From an uncultured bacterium (GTDB lineage: Bacteria; Planctomycetota; UBA1135; GCA-002686595): 64,000 nt of DNA. The position numbers and the translations under genes were made by a program. The stretch covers positions 124,001 to 188,000 of the forward strand of contig CALBMX010000034.1 of assembly GCA_937896235.1 (NCBI GenBank), written 5' to 3'. Below are positions 34,641 through 43,502 of this stretch, piece after piece; position 1 is the first letter of the stretch; every line of letters starts with the position of its first letter. The notes beneath the pieces were generated by a model, which was not told the DNA's origin, did no database searches, and saw only the letters and a program-made list of their open reading frames with translations.

Positions 34641-37627
34641 TCTTTAGCCTCTCCTGCGTCTTCCAATTTCGTCATCTGTTTTAGTAACTCGTGCAGTTTT
34701 GGGTCCATGGTCACTTCGCCCTTTCCGCACTCAAACGCCATCAAGTGAGAATCAAATTCGATCCACTGACTTGTGGCCAAAATGCCCAGGAGGCAAATCG
34801 AAGCTGGACGCCCCGCGACTCGAAGGTGCCGCCCACCTTGTTCAAGAATTAGGTCAACTCCAAAGAGCTCGAAAGTCTGGCCCTGACGCAGGCGAACCTG
34901 ACCGTGAGCCAGGAAAGAGACGTTCGGAAAAATGGCTGTAGACTCATCAGCTACGCCCCGGATGAGCTTGTCCGTGAAGGTGGCGTGCTCGGCGGTGAGT
35001 TGGATTTCAGGCGCGCCTTCAGATGATCCGGAGATAGCGACATCTCCATCGAGCTGTAACGTTCCGGGGACTCCCTCGAGGCGATTGCAGTGAATGTTGA
35101 TTGGCTTGGAGTCGCCGTCTCCCATGAAGGAGACACCGGTGACGTCAATGTTGACACCCTCTGCGATGAGCTCTGAATCGGTGGCTTCCATCCAAAGTAC
35201 TCGCCCACTATAGCGGGCGTTGCCTTCACCGGATTTACTCGGAAATGGTCCCGAAACAAGGGCGCCTTTTGGGCCACCGTCGAGACGGACGCGATCGCCG
35301 TTGTTGCGCTCCAAGTTAAGGACGTCACCTTGACCGAAAAACGCGGTGACCCTTTCTCGAACGGTTACGCCACCTTCGGCGACAAGGTTGAAAAGAGACC
35401 GCTCTCCAGACGGAAGGCTGGGGTCACCCTCTCCGGGAAGCAACTCAAAAGAAGTGGCGGTGATTTTCCCACACGCAACCGTCCACTCTTTTTCAAGTGT
35501 CGTCCAAACAGCGGACTCCACGGTGTGCGCGATAAAGACAACTTCGCGCATGCCCTCTTCGGAAACCTTCTGTTCGGCGGAAAGGGAGCTGCAAAGTAGA
35601 GCGAGGGAATCGCCGGCGAGAATCGCCTCACCGGAAACACCACCACTCGCGGTAAAGCTCAAGTCCTTGGCGAGCAACTTCTCTAACTCTGCCCTGTTCA
35701 ACTTGGGAGCACGCCCATCGTCCGTAGAACTTTCAGGCAAACCGCTCACACGCAAAGTCTCGCAGTCGAAGCGGAACAACCCATCCTTAACGGGCAGGGA
35801 AGCGTGCACATTTTCATGTGCGCGCAAGATAGTGCCATCCCTCGAAATGGCCTTCGCGCTGACCTCGGCACCGTTCATCTTGAACTCGGCTGAAGTGTCT
35901 TCTGCGCCAAGGATTTTCAAAGAGTCCAGGCCCGATAGGATCACGACATCTCCCAGTCCACTCGCGACGCCCCCTTTCCCTCGAAAGGAGAAGCTAACGT
36001 CGCCTCGGGCATCAAGCTGCCTGGCCATAGGGTCAAATCCCGTAACGTCACTCGCCTTTGCACTTAGCTGGCCGGTCTTATCGGTGAGGACGAAGTCGAT
36101 GTCGTGGGCTTCAGGTATCGTCCACCGGTCGCCATGTACAGCCAGCAAAAGTGAGCGTGCTGTTTTCCCACGAACGGAGACGCCGGCGTTTTTCAACGTG
36201 CCGTCCGCACTGAAGGTTGCCGCGCCTTCGCTGGCAAGGAGAACGGTACTTCCGCCATCTTCTAACGGTGAGTAGTCGAGAGAGAGGGAGTCTGTTCGAA
36301 ACAAAAGGTGACCAGCCTCTGTGAGACTGTCGAGCGCGACGCCCGCACTTCCCTGTAGAGAGAGGCTGTCATGCTCTTCCGAAAGAGAGCCAATAAACCC
36401 ACCTTGTGAGGTGAGCCTGGAGCCTTCCCAGGTCAAGGTCGTCGGAAGCCTCGTGACAAAGGTTGAGCTTTGGTTTATGGCAACGGTGAGGGGCCCTTCA
36501 CAATCAAGTTGAAGAGGTTGGGAAGAGAGGGGAGCGGCACCCCCTCCGGCTTGGGACAAGTCGAACTCGACATGTGGTTTTCCGTCGACTGTAAACGAGC
36601 CCACTCCCAGTGAAGATTCCGACTCCTCGAAGTCGAACGTAAACAGAGATCCGGTAAAGGTAGATGCACCAAATGCCAAGACGCCTGTTCCGTCGACCTC
36701 GACGCCATTGAATTGGAATTCCCCATCAGGCCTCCGGACGCCATGAAGGGTTAGCTGGTCACTAGAGAGGGTAGCGAGCTGCTCCGCCAAAATGGCGAGC
36801 CTCGCGTTACCCGTAATGAGGAGCGTGAAGGGGATGTTCCCCTTGGACGCAATCGCCTCATCAATAGATACACCAACGCCGAACAGCTCGATCGTGCTGC
36901 CCGACAGGCGGTAGAGTGGGACTCCGAGTTCATCTCGAACGATTCCAACAGCGTCGCCATCGATTTGAAGTCGTGGCACTTGGCCGTCAGCGTGAATCGA
37001 GGTCGCCTCAAATTCTATTCGCGGTGAGACAACGCGCGGCCGAGAGAGTTCGCCCGCCTGGTTTTTCGACCCTGCTAGGTTGAAGGTCTGAGCTGGCAAG
37101 TTTCCCTTGAAGTGCGCCCCCGTCAAGGTCATGGGGGCCAGGGGATGACCCTCCTTGAGCTGCATGGTGACCCCTTCCAGTTCGAGATGTTCCCAACCGA
37201 TTTTAGGGACGATAGAGCCAGGCTCATTCACTAGGCTGGCGTGGCCACCCGTCGCGGCTAGTGTTCCCTTGTTGAAGTAGGTGACTAGGATGCCCACGAG
37301 GTCGATTGAGCCCTCGGCGTTTGTTGAGCTGTCCCTAACCTCCATTTCGCCGATTGCCTTGCCACCTCCCGGTGGGAAGAACTCAGCGCGAATCTTTTTG
37401 CTGACCTCAACGCGCACAGTTGGACGAACGTCGTCCTCACCTGCTGGGTCAGCTTTGACCGTCTCCTTTTTGGGGTTCTTTGGGAGCGCTATTAGACGTT
37501 CAGTTTCCACGCTCGGCTCAGGCGTTGACTCACTCCAACCGGGAACCGAAGAGACACCGCCTTGAAGTTTGAACAAGACGGCTAGGCCGGTCGCGAAAAG
37601 CAGGATGAAGATGAGTAGCTGTTTCAT
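34637..37627 (-). CDS. Giant LptC/LptA-like LPS-transport protein
   Basis: 996 aa. An N-terminal membrane helix (residues about 3-22, LLIFILLFATGLAVLFKLQGG) is like that of LptC. The long periplasmic part holds many short repeated beta strands. Examples are DLVGILVTYFNKGTLAATGGHASL near residue 110 and repeated units such as ASEGAATFSADGTLKNAGVSV, QLDARGDVSFSF and LDCEGPLTVAINQ, all typical of OstA/LptA beta-taco folds. LptC is normally about 190 aa and LptA about 185 aa. Here a single protein of this size could span the periplasm as a bridge to the LptD-like gene downstream. That is inference; the layout kdsD-kdsC-this-lptD supports it. Confidence 0.7.
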   Translation of the reverse strand: MKQLLIFILLFATGLAVLFKLQGGVSSVPGWSESTPEPSVETERLIALPKNPKKETVKADPAGEDDVRPTVRVEVSKKIRAEFFPPGGGKAIGEMEVRDSSTNAEGSIDLVGILVTYFNKGTLAATGGHASLVNEPGSIVPKIGWEHLELEGVTMQLKEGHPLAPMTLTGAHFKGNLPAQTFNLAGSKNQAGELSRPRVVSPRIEFEATSIHADGQVPRLQIDGDAVGIVRDELGVPLYRLSGSTIELFGVGVSIDEAIASKGNIPFTLLITGNARLAILAEQLATLSSDQLTLHGVRRPDGEFQFNGVEVDGTGVLAFGASTFTGSLFTFDFEESESSLGVGSFTVDGKPHVEFDLSQAGGGAAPLSSQPLQLDCEGPLTVAINQSSTFVTRLPTTLTWEGSRLTSQGGFIGSLSEEHDSLSLQGSAGVALDSLTEAGHLLFRTDSLSLDYSPLEDGGSTVLLASEGAATFSADGTLKNAGVSVRGKTARSLLLAVHGDRWTIPEAHDIDFVLTDKTGQLSAKASDVTGFDPMARQLDARGDVSFSFRGKGGVASGLGDVVILSGLDSLKILGAEDTSAEFKMNGAEVSAKAISRDGTILRAHENVHASLPVKDGLFRFDCETLRVSGLPESSTDDGRAPKLNRAELEKLLAKDLSFTASGGVSGEAILAGDSLALLCSSLSAEQKVSEEGMREVVFIAHTVESAVWTTLEKEWTVACGKITATSFELLPGEGDPSLPSGERSLFNLVAEGGVTVRERVTAFFGQGDVLNLERNNGDRVRLDGGPKGALVSGPFPSKSGEGNARYSGRVLWMEATDSELIAEGVNIDVTGVSFMGDGDSKPINIHCNRLEGVPGTLQLDGDVAISGSSEGAPEIQLTAEHATFTDKLIRGVADESTAIFPNVSFLAHGQVRLRQGQTFELFGVDLILEQGGRHLRVAGRPASICLLGILATSQWIEFDSHLMAFECGKGEVTMDPKLHELLKQMTKLEDAGEAKE

Positions 37628-37648
37628 CAGAAAATAGCGCCGAGTCCG

Positions 37649-38224
37649 TTAGGACTCAAACCGCAAGAGCGCCTCTTCCCATAGATCTTTGGCGCGCAAA
37701 ATGGCCTCACAAAAATCCCGCACGGCACCACGGCCACCCTTGCGATCAGCAACGAAGTCGGCGCGACGTACAAGCTCATCGCGAGCGTCGGCGGGGCACG
37801 CGAGAACCCCCGCGCCTCGGGCCATCGCGAGGTCCACGATGTCGTCACCCATCGCTGCAGTCTGTTCTTTGGTGACGCCCAGCCGCTCTTGGATGCCCGT
37901 CAAAATCGGGTACTTGCCTCCCCGAGCGTGTAGGTGGAGCTCTTCGATGCCGAGCTCTTTCGCTCGGCGCTTCGTAGCGGCGCAACCGCGGCCTGAAATC
38001 CAAGCCACGGTCACCCCCGCGTTTCGAAGGAGTGTGATGCCAAGCCCGTCGGCCGCATGAAACGCCTGAAGCTCTGTCGTGCTTTCCGCGTTTCCATCAT
38101 CATCGCCACGGGAGTCATAATAGATGCGGCCATCGGTGAGCACGCCGTCTACATCGAGTACGAGCAGTTTTATATTGGCCAAGCGCTGCTCTAGTGGAGC
38201 GCCTTGGTTTGGAGCAAATCCCAT
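37649..38224 (-). CDS. kdsC: 3-deoxy-D-manno-octulosonate 8-phosphate phosphatase KdsC
   Basis: 191 aa, a small HAD phosphatase without a cap. The nucleophile motif LLVLDVDGVLTDGRIYYD (DxDGVLTDG), the WISGRGCAATKRRAKELGIEE motif with its Lys/Arg, and AAMGDDIVDLAMARGAGVLACPADARDELV are all KdsC-like. It converts Kdo-8-phosphate to Kdo for LPS inner core. It lies 3 bp after kdsD and 21 bp before the LptC/A-like gene. Confidence 0.92.
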   Translation of the reverse strand: MGFAPNQGAPLEQRLANIKLLVLDVDGVLTDGRIYYDSRGDDDGNAESTTELQAFHAADGLGITLLRNAGVTVAWISGRGCAATKRRAKELGIEELHLHARGGKYPILTGIQERLGVTKEQTAAMGDDIVDLAMARGAGVLACPADARDELVRRADFVADRKGGRGAVRDFCEAILRAKDLWEEALLRFES

Positions 38225-38227
38225 GCG

Positions 38228-39238
38228 CTAAATCCTTACGGCTAGAAGGTCTTGAATGTCGAGCAGCCCGATGGGGTGTAGCTGCGAATCAACCACGGCA
38301 ACCTGGTCGATATGAAAATCGTGGAGGATCCGAACCGCATCGTCAACGAGATCGTCTGCTGAGACGGTCTTGGGACCATGTCCCATGGACTGATCGATCG
38401 GCGCATCTAAGCGGTCGGTCACGGTGTGACCAACGGTTTCAAAGAGCCTACGCAGGTCGCCATCGGTGAAGATGCCGATCAGGGCGCCCTGTTTATCAAT
38501 GATGAGGCCGGCGCCGGGACGACCAGGCGTTTTGGACATTTGAACGAGTGCTGCACGGAGTTTTGTGCCACTGGCGATCAGCGGCAGCTCCGACTCCTTC
38601 CGCATGACCTCGCCAACGCGCATCAGCCTTCGACCGAGGGAGCCGGCCGGGTGGAAGCGCGCGAAGTCCTCACGGGAAAAGCCCCGCTCGGCTTGGATCA
38701 CCATGGCAAAAGCGTCACCAAGGGCGAGCATGGCTGAGGTGCTGGCTGTAGGGGCGAGCCCCAAGGGGCAAGCTTCGTCGATAACGCCTATATCGAGGGT
38801 GAAGTCGGCGAGTTTTGCGAGGCTCGAGTCCCTGGAGCCCGTCATGGCGATCACGGAGGCGCCAATCCGCCGAACAGCCGGAAGAAGTGCGCGAATCTCG
38901 GCTGTCTCCCCCGAGTTTGAAAGCGCGAGCACCACATCTTCGGACCGAATACGTCCCAGGTCCCCATGGACAGCCTCGGCTGGGTGTAGAGTGAGGCTAG
39001 GGGTGCCTGTAGAGGCTAAAGTCGCCGAAATCTTGGCTCCAACAAGTCCAGCTTTTCCCATACCCGTAACGACTACGCGCCCGCTTTTGGCGGCAATTAC
39101 CAGGCTGACCGCCTGATCGAAGTCCCGAAAGTTAGCTGCAAGGCTCTCTCCAAGTCTTCGAATGGCCTCCGCCTCTTGATTTACGACCTCTTGAGCAAGC
39201 GCTAGCCGGCCCACAGTCCCTTCCTTATAGGTATTCAC
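38228..39238 (-). CDS. kdsD: Arabinose-5-phosphate isomerase KdsD
   Basis: 336 aa from the GTG at 39238, chosen because an AAGAGGAG ribosome site lies 8-9 nt upstream; the longer frame (to 39409) has no such support. A SIS domain with VVVTGMGKAGLVGAKISATLASTGTPS, the HGDLGRI region and LSNSGETAEI is followed by two CBS domains (LIASGTKLRAALVQMSKT... GIFTDGDLRR; TVSADDLVDDAVRILHDFHIDQVAVVD). It makes arabinose-5-phosphate for Kdo, and kdsC follows directly. Confidence 0.93.
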   Translation of the reverse strand: MNTYKEGTVGRLALAQEVVNQEAEAIRRLGESLAANFRDFDQAVSLVIAAKSGRVVVTGMGKAGLVGAKISATLASTGTPSLTLHPAEAVHGDLGRIRSEDVVLALSNSGETAEIRALLPAVRRIGASVIAMTGSRDSSLAKLADFTLDIGVIDEACPLGLAPTASTSAMLALGDAFAMVIQAERGFSREDFARFHPAGSLGRRLMRVGEVMRKESELPLIASGTKLRAALVQMSKTPGRPGAGLIIDKQGALIGIFTDGDLRRLFETVGHTVTDRLDAPIDQSMGHGPKTVSADDLVDDAVRILHDFHIDQVAVVDSQLHPIGLLDIQDLLAVRI

Positions 39239-39388
39239 AGGTGTTCTCCTCTTGGGCGATACATCTCTCGCGCGACCCGCAAAGTTAGATGTGCCCGCGC
39301 AGATTGTATCCATTGAAGGGGCATGTCTCGAAGCAGTGCCTTCAAAGAAGGCGACTCTGGGCCAGTTCGCCGATAAACTGCGTGCTTC

Positions 39389-40285
39389 GTGAGTATAAAA
39401 AACAGACACAAAGAGCAGTCCACGGCGCCCATTCTTCCTGCGTCAGCTGGCCCAAAGGTAAAAAGAGCGAGCGGCCGCAGGGTCGATTGGCCCGGGCTTT
39501 TTCGCAGGGTGCTTGTTCCTGGGGTCCTTTGCGCACCCGTCCTTATGATGGCACAGGGCAGCATGGCTCCATTCCTTGGCGCTGTTCCCTACGGAATGGA
39601 CGGAGTTGGGATCGCCCTCGTCATCGGTTTGCTGGTGGTTTGCTTGGGCATTCACGAGGCTGCCCACGCTTGGGTCGCCTATAAGTGCGGCGACTCCACG
39701 GCGAAAGACCTTGGGCGAATCACCGTCAACCCGATTGTTCACATCGATCCAGTTCTGACGATCATCGTTCCGCTCATGCTCTATCTGTCACCGACCGGGT
39801 TTCTTTTCGGAGGCGCAAAGCCCGTCCCCGTGAACTATCACCGGTTGCGATCTCCCCTACGGGACATGATGTTGGTCGCTCTCGCCGGGCCCGTCTCTAA
39901 CTTTCTGTTAGCCGCCCTTTTTGCGCTAGCCCTGCGAGTGGTCGGCGAGTTCGGACTCTATGAACCGGACCAAATGATGGGGGTGATTCTCCGTCAAGCC
40001 GTTCTGCTCAACTTATCCCTGGCAGCATTTAACATGCTTCCGATTCCGCCCCTAGATGGCTCGCGTGTAATGGCTTGGATTCTCCCTGAGAGTTTGCGGC
40101 CAGGCTTTGTAGCCATCGAACGTTTCGGGCTGCTACTGGTGCTGGGTGCGATCTTGCTGCCGGGAGTTCGCGACGTCACCACGAACATAATCATGTCTTC
40201 GATCAACGCCATGGCGGAGTTCATCTATTGGTTTTTGGACCCCGTGTTGGCGCTGCTGCACACGCTTGTAGGAATAGTCGCATGA
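39389..40285 (+). CDS. Site-2 protease family (M50) membrane metalloprotease
   Basis: 298 aa with a GTG start. The zinc motif HEAAH (His 89, Glu 90, His 93) is in a membrane segment, and the NMLPIPPLDGSRVMAW motif near the middle-to-C-terminal part supplies the third ligand Asp. About six membrane helices are seen. The family cleaves within membranes, as RseP and SpoIVFB do; this is the short form without PDZ domain. The start lies 150 bp from the divergent kdsD. Its stop overlaps scpA by 4 nt. The substrate is unknown. Confidence 0.9.
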   Translation: MSIKNRHKEQSTAPILPASAGPKVKRASGRRVDWPGLFRRVLVPGVLCAPVLMMAQGSMAPFLGAVPYGMDGVGIALVIGLLVVCLGIHEAAHAWVAYKCGDSTAKDLGRITVNPIVHIDPVLTIIVPLMLYLSPTGFLFGGAKPVPVNYHRLRSPLRDMMLVALAGPVSNFLLAALFALALRVVGEFGLYEPDQMMGVILRQAVLLNLSLAAFNMLPIPPLDGSRVMAWILPESLRPGFVAIERFGLLLVLGAILLPGVRDVTTNIIMSSINAMAEFIYWFLDPVLALLHTLVGIVA

Positions 40286-41142
40286 AAGAGTCACAGCAAG
40301 AAGATACCGGTGCGGAGCAGGGCGAAAACAACTTTACCGTTCACCTAGACCGCGTCTTCCAGGGCCCCCTCGATCTGCTCTTGCACCTAGTGCGCGAGCA
40401 AGAGGTGGAGATTCACGAGATCGAAATCGGAAGTGTGATCGGGGCGTTCATGGACTATGTGAATGCGCTTGAAAAACTAGACCTAGAGTTCGCTGGCGAC
40501 TTCGTTGTGATGGCAGCCACGTTAATGGCTATCAAGTCCCGATCACTCCTTCCGAGAGATGAAGTTAGCCTTGAGGACGACCTCGACCCACGGGACGAGC
40601 TGATCCAGAGGTTGATTGAATATCGAAAATTTAAGAGCGCCTCTCAGGATCTAGAAGACCGCGCAGCTGAGCGCAGTCAGCTGCAAAGTCGAGGGTGGCA
40701 AGGCGAAGTTAAAGCCTTTGAGACGGAGCCCGTTTTAGAGATGGGCGAGCTGACTCCATGGGACCTTTTGGGCGCATTTTCCAGGCTGATGCGCGAGGTC
40801 GATACCGGTCAAACCGAGAAGATCTATCGTGACACGCGCCCCATGCGCTGGTACGTCGAAAACCTGGTCCAGAACATCAGCGCCGCGGGAAGAATGAGTT
40901 TGCGCGAGGCGACCGAAAGCCTCGGAGATGGACTCACGAAAGCGAGCCTGATCGGCACGTTCTGCGCACTTCTCGAGCTCGTGCGCCTGGAGCTTGTGGA
41001 AGTTCAGCAGGACAAGCAGACTGATGACGTCATCCTGGTTATCCGGGAAACCGACGATGCCAAAAACGTTATGGCTTCAACGGTCTTCGACGACGATATG
41101 GAAGACGAAGATCCTGAGTCCGACCTGGACACAGAAGTCTAA
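40282..41142 (+). CDS. scpA: Segregation and condensation protein ScpA
   Basis: 286 aa from the ATG at 40282. It carries the kleisin N-terminus FTVHLDRVFQGPLDLLLHLVREQEVEIHEIEIG, then MAATLMAIKSRSLLP and the C-terminal winged-helix block AGRMSLREATESL... FCALLELVRLELVEVQQDKQTDDVIL. ScpA bridges SMC heads and, with ScpB, forms the condensin that compacts chromosomes. It is coupled to the upstream M50 protease by a 4-nt overlap. No scpB is visible beside it, which is unusual; the next 1 kb has no clear gene. Confidence 0.92.
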   Translation: MKESQQEDTGAEQGENNFTVHLDRVFQGPLDLLLHLVREQEVEIHEIEIGSVIGAFMDYVNALEKLDLEFAGDFVVMAATLMAIKSRSLLPRDEVSLEDDLDPRDELIQRLIEYRKFKSASQDLEDRAAERSQLQSRGWQGEVKAFETEPVLEMGELTPWDLLGAFSRLMREVDTGQTEKIYRDTRPMRWYVENLVQNISAAGRMSLREATESLGDGLTKASLIGTFCALLELVRLELVEVQQDKQTDDVILVIRETDDAKNVMASTVFDDDMEDEDPESDLDTEV

Positions 41143-42154
41143 AGCTGGCCTCGATGGACTCAATCTAGGGTTTGAGACCAAACTTTAGAAACATCGGGGA
41201 GGAGTTCTGGGTGTGTATTGGCGATGGAATGACCTCGAAAAACAGACCACCCCTAGCCCGCAGCTTGGCTGTTGCCGGGAGGGTGCTCGTTACCTGCAAG
41301 GTTGCGCTAGATGAGAGTTCAGCCGGATTTGTCGCGCGCATTTTAATGGAGGCCTTCCGGGGAAAGGCTACAGCCTCTCCTTGTTGCCCTGGCCGGTGTA
41401 AGGGATGGCGACGGGTAGAGAGAGACTCCCGAGGGGATTAGAATGCCCTCTTTTTAGGCCGCTAGATTCCCGAGACACTTGCAGCTTTCACGTCCGGAGG
41501 ATCCCTACGAGTTGCACGCGGATTCAGGCCGGTTTTGCCAGGGGAGGTTTAGCACTACAGGCCCGCCCACGCCGCACCTGTAGGACCCTCAAGCGGCAAG
41601 GCTCTTCTCGCTGGCTTGCAGGGGGCAGGACGACTTTGGTGTGGGGCTATTTGTGATCACTTCTTGTATCCGAAGGCCCCGTGCGTGGCTGCGGTCTCCT
41701 GGTGGCGAGATCGGTAACGGTTAGCAGAGAAGCGAGCACCCAAGCCCGTTTGAACGTTGTGATCAAGAGGTCTGTGCCAGGCCGGGGCGCCCCGCCGGAT
41801 CACGAGTACCGGTAGAGAAATTCTCTACGAACTGCTGCCCTGCAAAGGTTCACCGGTAGGTCAATCGACGTCGCTACGAACGCTGCAGCGAGTTAAATCG
41901 GCGAGGCTGCCCCCGGGATTCGTGTCCCGGAAGTCCCGCTCTCCATTGATGTTTTCCGTCTAGGTTGTGCGGACTCTGCGCGTCGCATCAAAGATTGTCT
42001 TGCTCGGTGAGACCCCGGAAACTTGCGGTCGGAGACTCCAGCTTCTCGCAGCCGTTTTTCTCGCGCAAAGCGCGGGGAGTATTCCGCTTAACCCGCTGGA
42101 GTAGAAAATCTAAAGGCGCCGCTTCTTTTGAAGACAGACCAGCAAAATCACAGG
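41143..42154. other. 1-kb stretch without a recognisable gene
   Basis: Between scpA and the ChaN gene lie about 1,010 bp with only short, overlapping ORFs in several frames. None has a family match or a good ribosome site. I see no tRNA, RNase P, tmRNA or SRP RNA landmark and no repeat family. A short inverted repeat (GTAGAGAA-A-TTCTCTAC) is at 41812-41828. The region could hide a structured RNA or decayed gene, but I cannot support either. Confidence 0.4.
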
Positions 42155-43159
42155 TTAGTTTGGATCGTCCTGCGGATAGGGTCCCGCGAAGGTGACAAAA
42201 TCTGCCATCGCCCCGTAGCGCTCCACGACCTCAGCATCGGACAAGTCGGGAGTGTCCTCCGCGACAAACGTGACGACAACAACCTTGGCACTTGGGCGCC
42301 TCTCGCGAAGGACCTGCACGATGCCTCCATCGTTGTTTGCGTGATAGCTTCCCACCACCAAAAAAGCTCGATTGGCACCAGCGTCGAGCGCCTTTAGAAC
42401 GGTGTCCGCCATCGTTCCATCCCAGAGCCCTTGCGATCGAAATTTGGCCTTTACGGATTCGCTAGGTACGAAGGGTTCTTCCGGCCCCGGCGCGTCTCCA
42501 GTGGTGAGGTCTGCAACCCCGTGTCCTTCATCGAGTCCCGACATCATGGTGTAGAAACCCTCGCGGTAAGGACCCGAGGGAAGCACGCTGGGGATTTGAA
42601 AGAGGCGCTGCTGCTCTTCGCTCAGGGCGGCTAGGGCTTCGTACCCCAGAGCCTTGGCGGCCCGGGTGTAAATACGGGGGGAGTTGGCGGCGTAAACGGG
42701 AACACCAAGCTCATGGGCCATTTCAATGAGTGGCCTGTGCGGGGTGGCGGTTGTGCTGGGCGCTGTAAGGAACGTCTCCTCGACGGCCTCCCACTCCACG
42801 ATTCCTTCCGCCCAAGCGTCCAGTAGGTATTGCCAATCTCTCGTGATGAACTCTAGGCAAAGAGCGGCACTTGGGTCGGCCCGCAAACTGTCACTGAAAA
42901 TCTCGGCATGATAGGGGAGGCCCACTGGATGTCCGTGAAGCTCCGCCAGAAGGACGATGTCGGCGTCTAGGGTAGCCTGGACGACCTCTTCCCAGAGAGC
43001 AACCTTGCCCGTGGCCCCTGAGAAGATGACCAGCTCGGCCACCCGGTCTTGCATGGGAAGAGGGGATGCCAGGTGTGGGGTTGCCGTGGTGGAGAGACAC
43101 GATGTGAGACTGGCGAAGAGTACAAAAGCGCGAGCGCAGACGACCAGGGTGGTTTTCAT
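42155..43159 (-). CDS. ChaN-like lipoprotein (haem-binding uptake, DUF399)
   Basis: 334 aa. The signal has a lipobox near residue 21 (LFASLTSC), so it is probably lipidated. The mature part has the ChaN family blocks VLLAELHGHPVGLPYHAEIFS, CLEFITRDWQYLLDAW, VYAANSPRIYTRAAKALG and FLVVGSYHANNDGGIVQVLRE. ChaN homologues bind haem at the outer membrane in iron-acquiring bacteria, but some may serve other ligands. It reads away from the upstream protease gene, which is divergent. No haem transporter gene lies nearby. Confidence 0.78.
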   Translation of the reverse strand: MKTTLVVCARAFVLFASLTSCLSTTATPHLASPLPMQDRVAELVIFSGATGKVALWEEVVQATLDADIVLLAELHGHPVGLPYHAEIFSDSLRADPSAALCLEFITRDWQYLLDAWAEGIVEWEAVEETFLTAPSTTATPHRPLIEMAHELGVPVYAANSPRIYTRAAKALGYEALAALSEEQQRLFQIPSVLPSGPYREGFYTMMSGLDEGHGVADLTTGDAPGPEEPFVPSESVKAKFRSQGLWDGTMADTVLKALDAGANRAFLVVGSYHANNDGGIVQVLRERRPSAKVVVVTFVAEDTPDLSDAEVVERYGAMADFVTFAGPYPQDDPN

Positions 43160-43502
43160 CCCTTCAGCTTGCCGTCTCGCGGCCTATTTGGGCCAGGTCT
43201 TCTCCCTGAATCGAACGCGCACGGGGCGGGGCAGGGGGGGGACCTACAAACCCTAACGGCAAAGGGCGTTTAGATTCCGTAACGGGCTGGGTTCTCCAGG
43301 TGGGACAGGCCCAGTTTGAATGAAGCGGACGGTTGCTTGGAAATGGGGGTGTTCGCCTTCATTTGATCTGAAATAGGATGCTTTCAGCTTCTCAGGCCAC
43401 TGCGCCCTTCAGGAAAGATGTTACCTCCGCACCGAACGGCCCATTTGGTTCATCTTTTGCAAATGTAGAAGGTCTCGCCTCCCCAGTCTCCACTCTATAC
43501 CT
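43160..43502. other. Divergent intergenic region of about 340 bp
   Basis: A gap between the chaN-like and subtilisin genes, which read away from each other, so it must hold both promoters. It contains a G-rich run near 43224-43240. A 42-codon open frame (43378-43506) has a stop that overlaps the subtilisin start as TATGA, but it has no strong ribosome site. I cannot tell if it is translated. Confidence 0.4.

Noticed and set aside
35346-36275. 309-codon ORF antisense to the giant LptC/A-like gene
   Set aside because: It is a Ser/Pro/Arg-rich shadow frame of a strongly supported gene with no family match.
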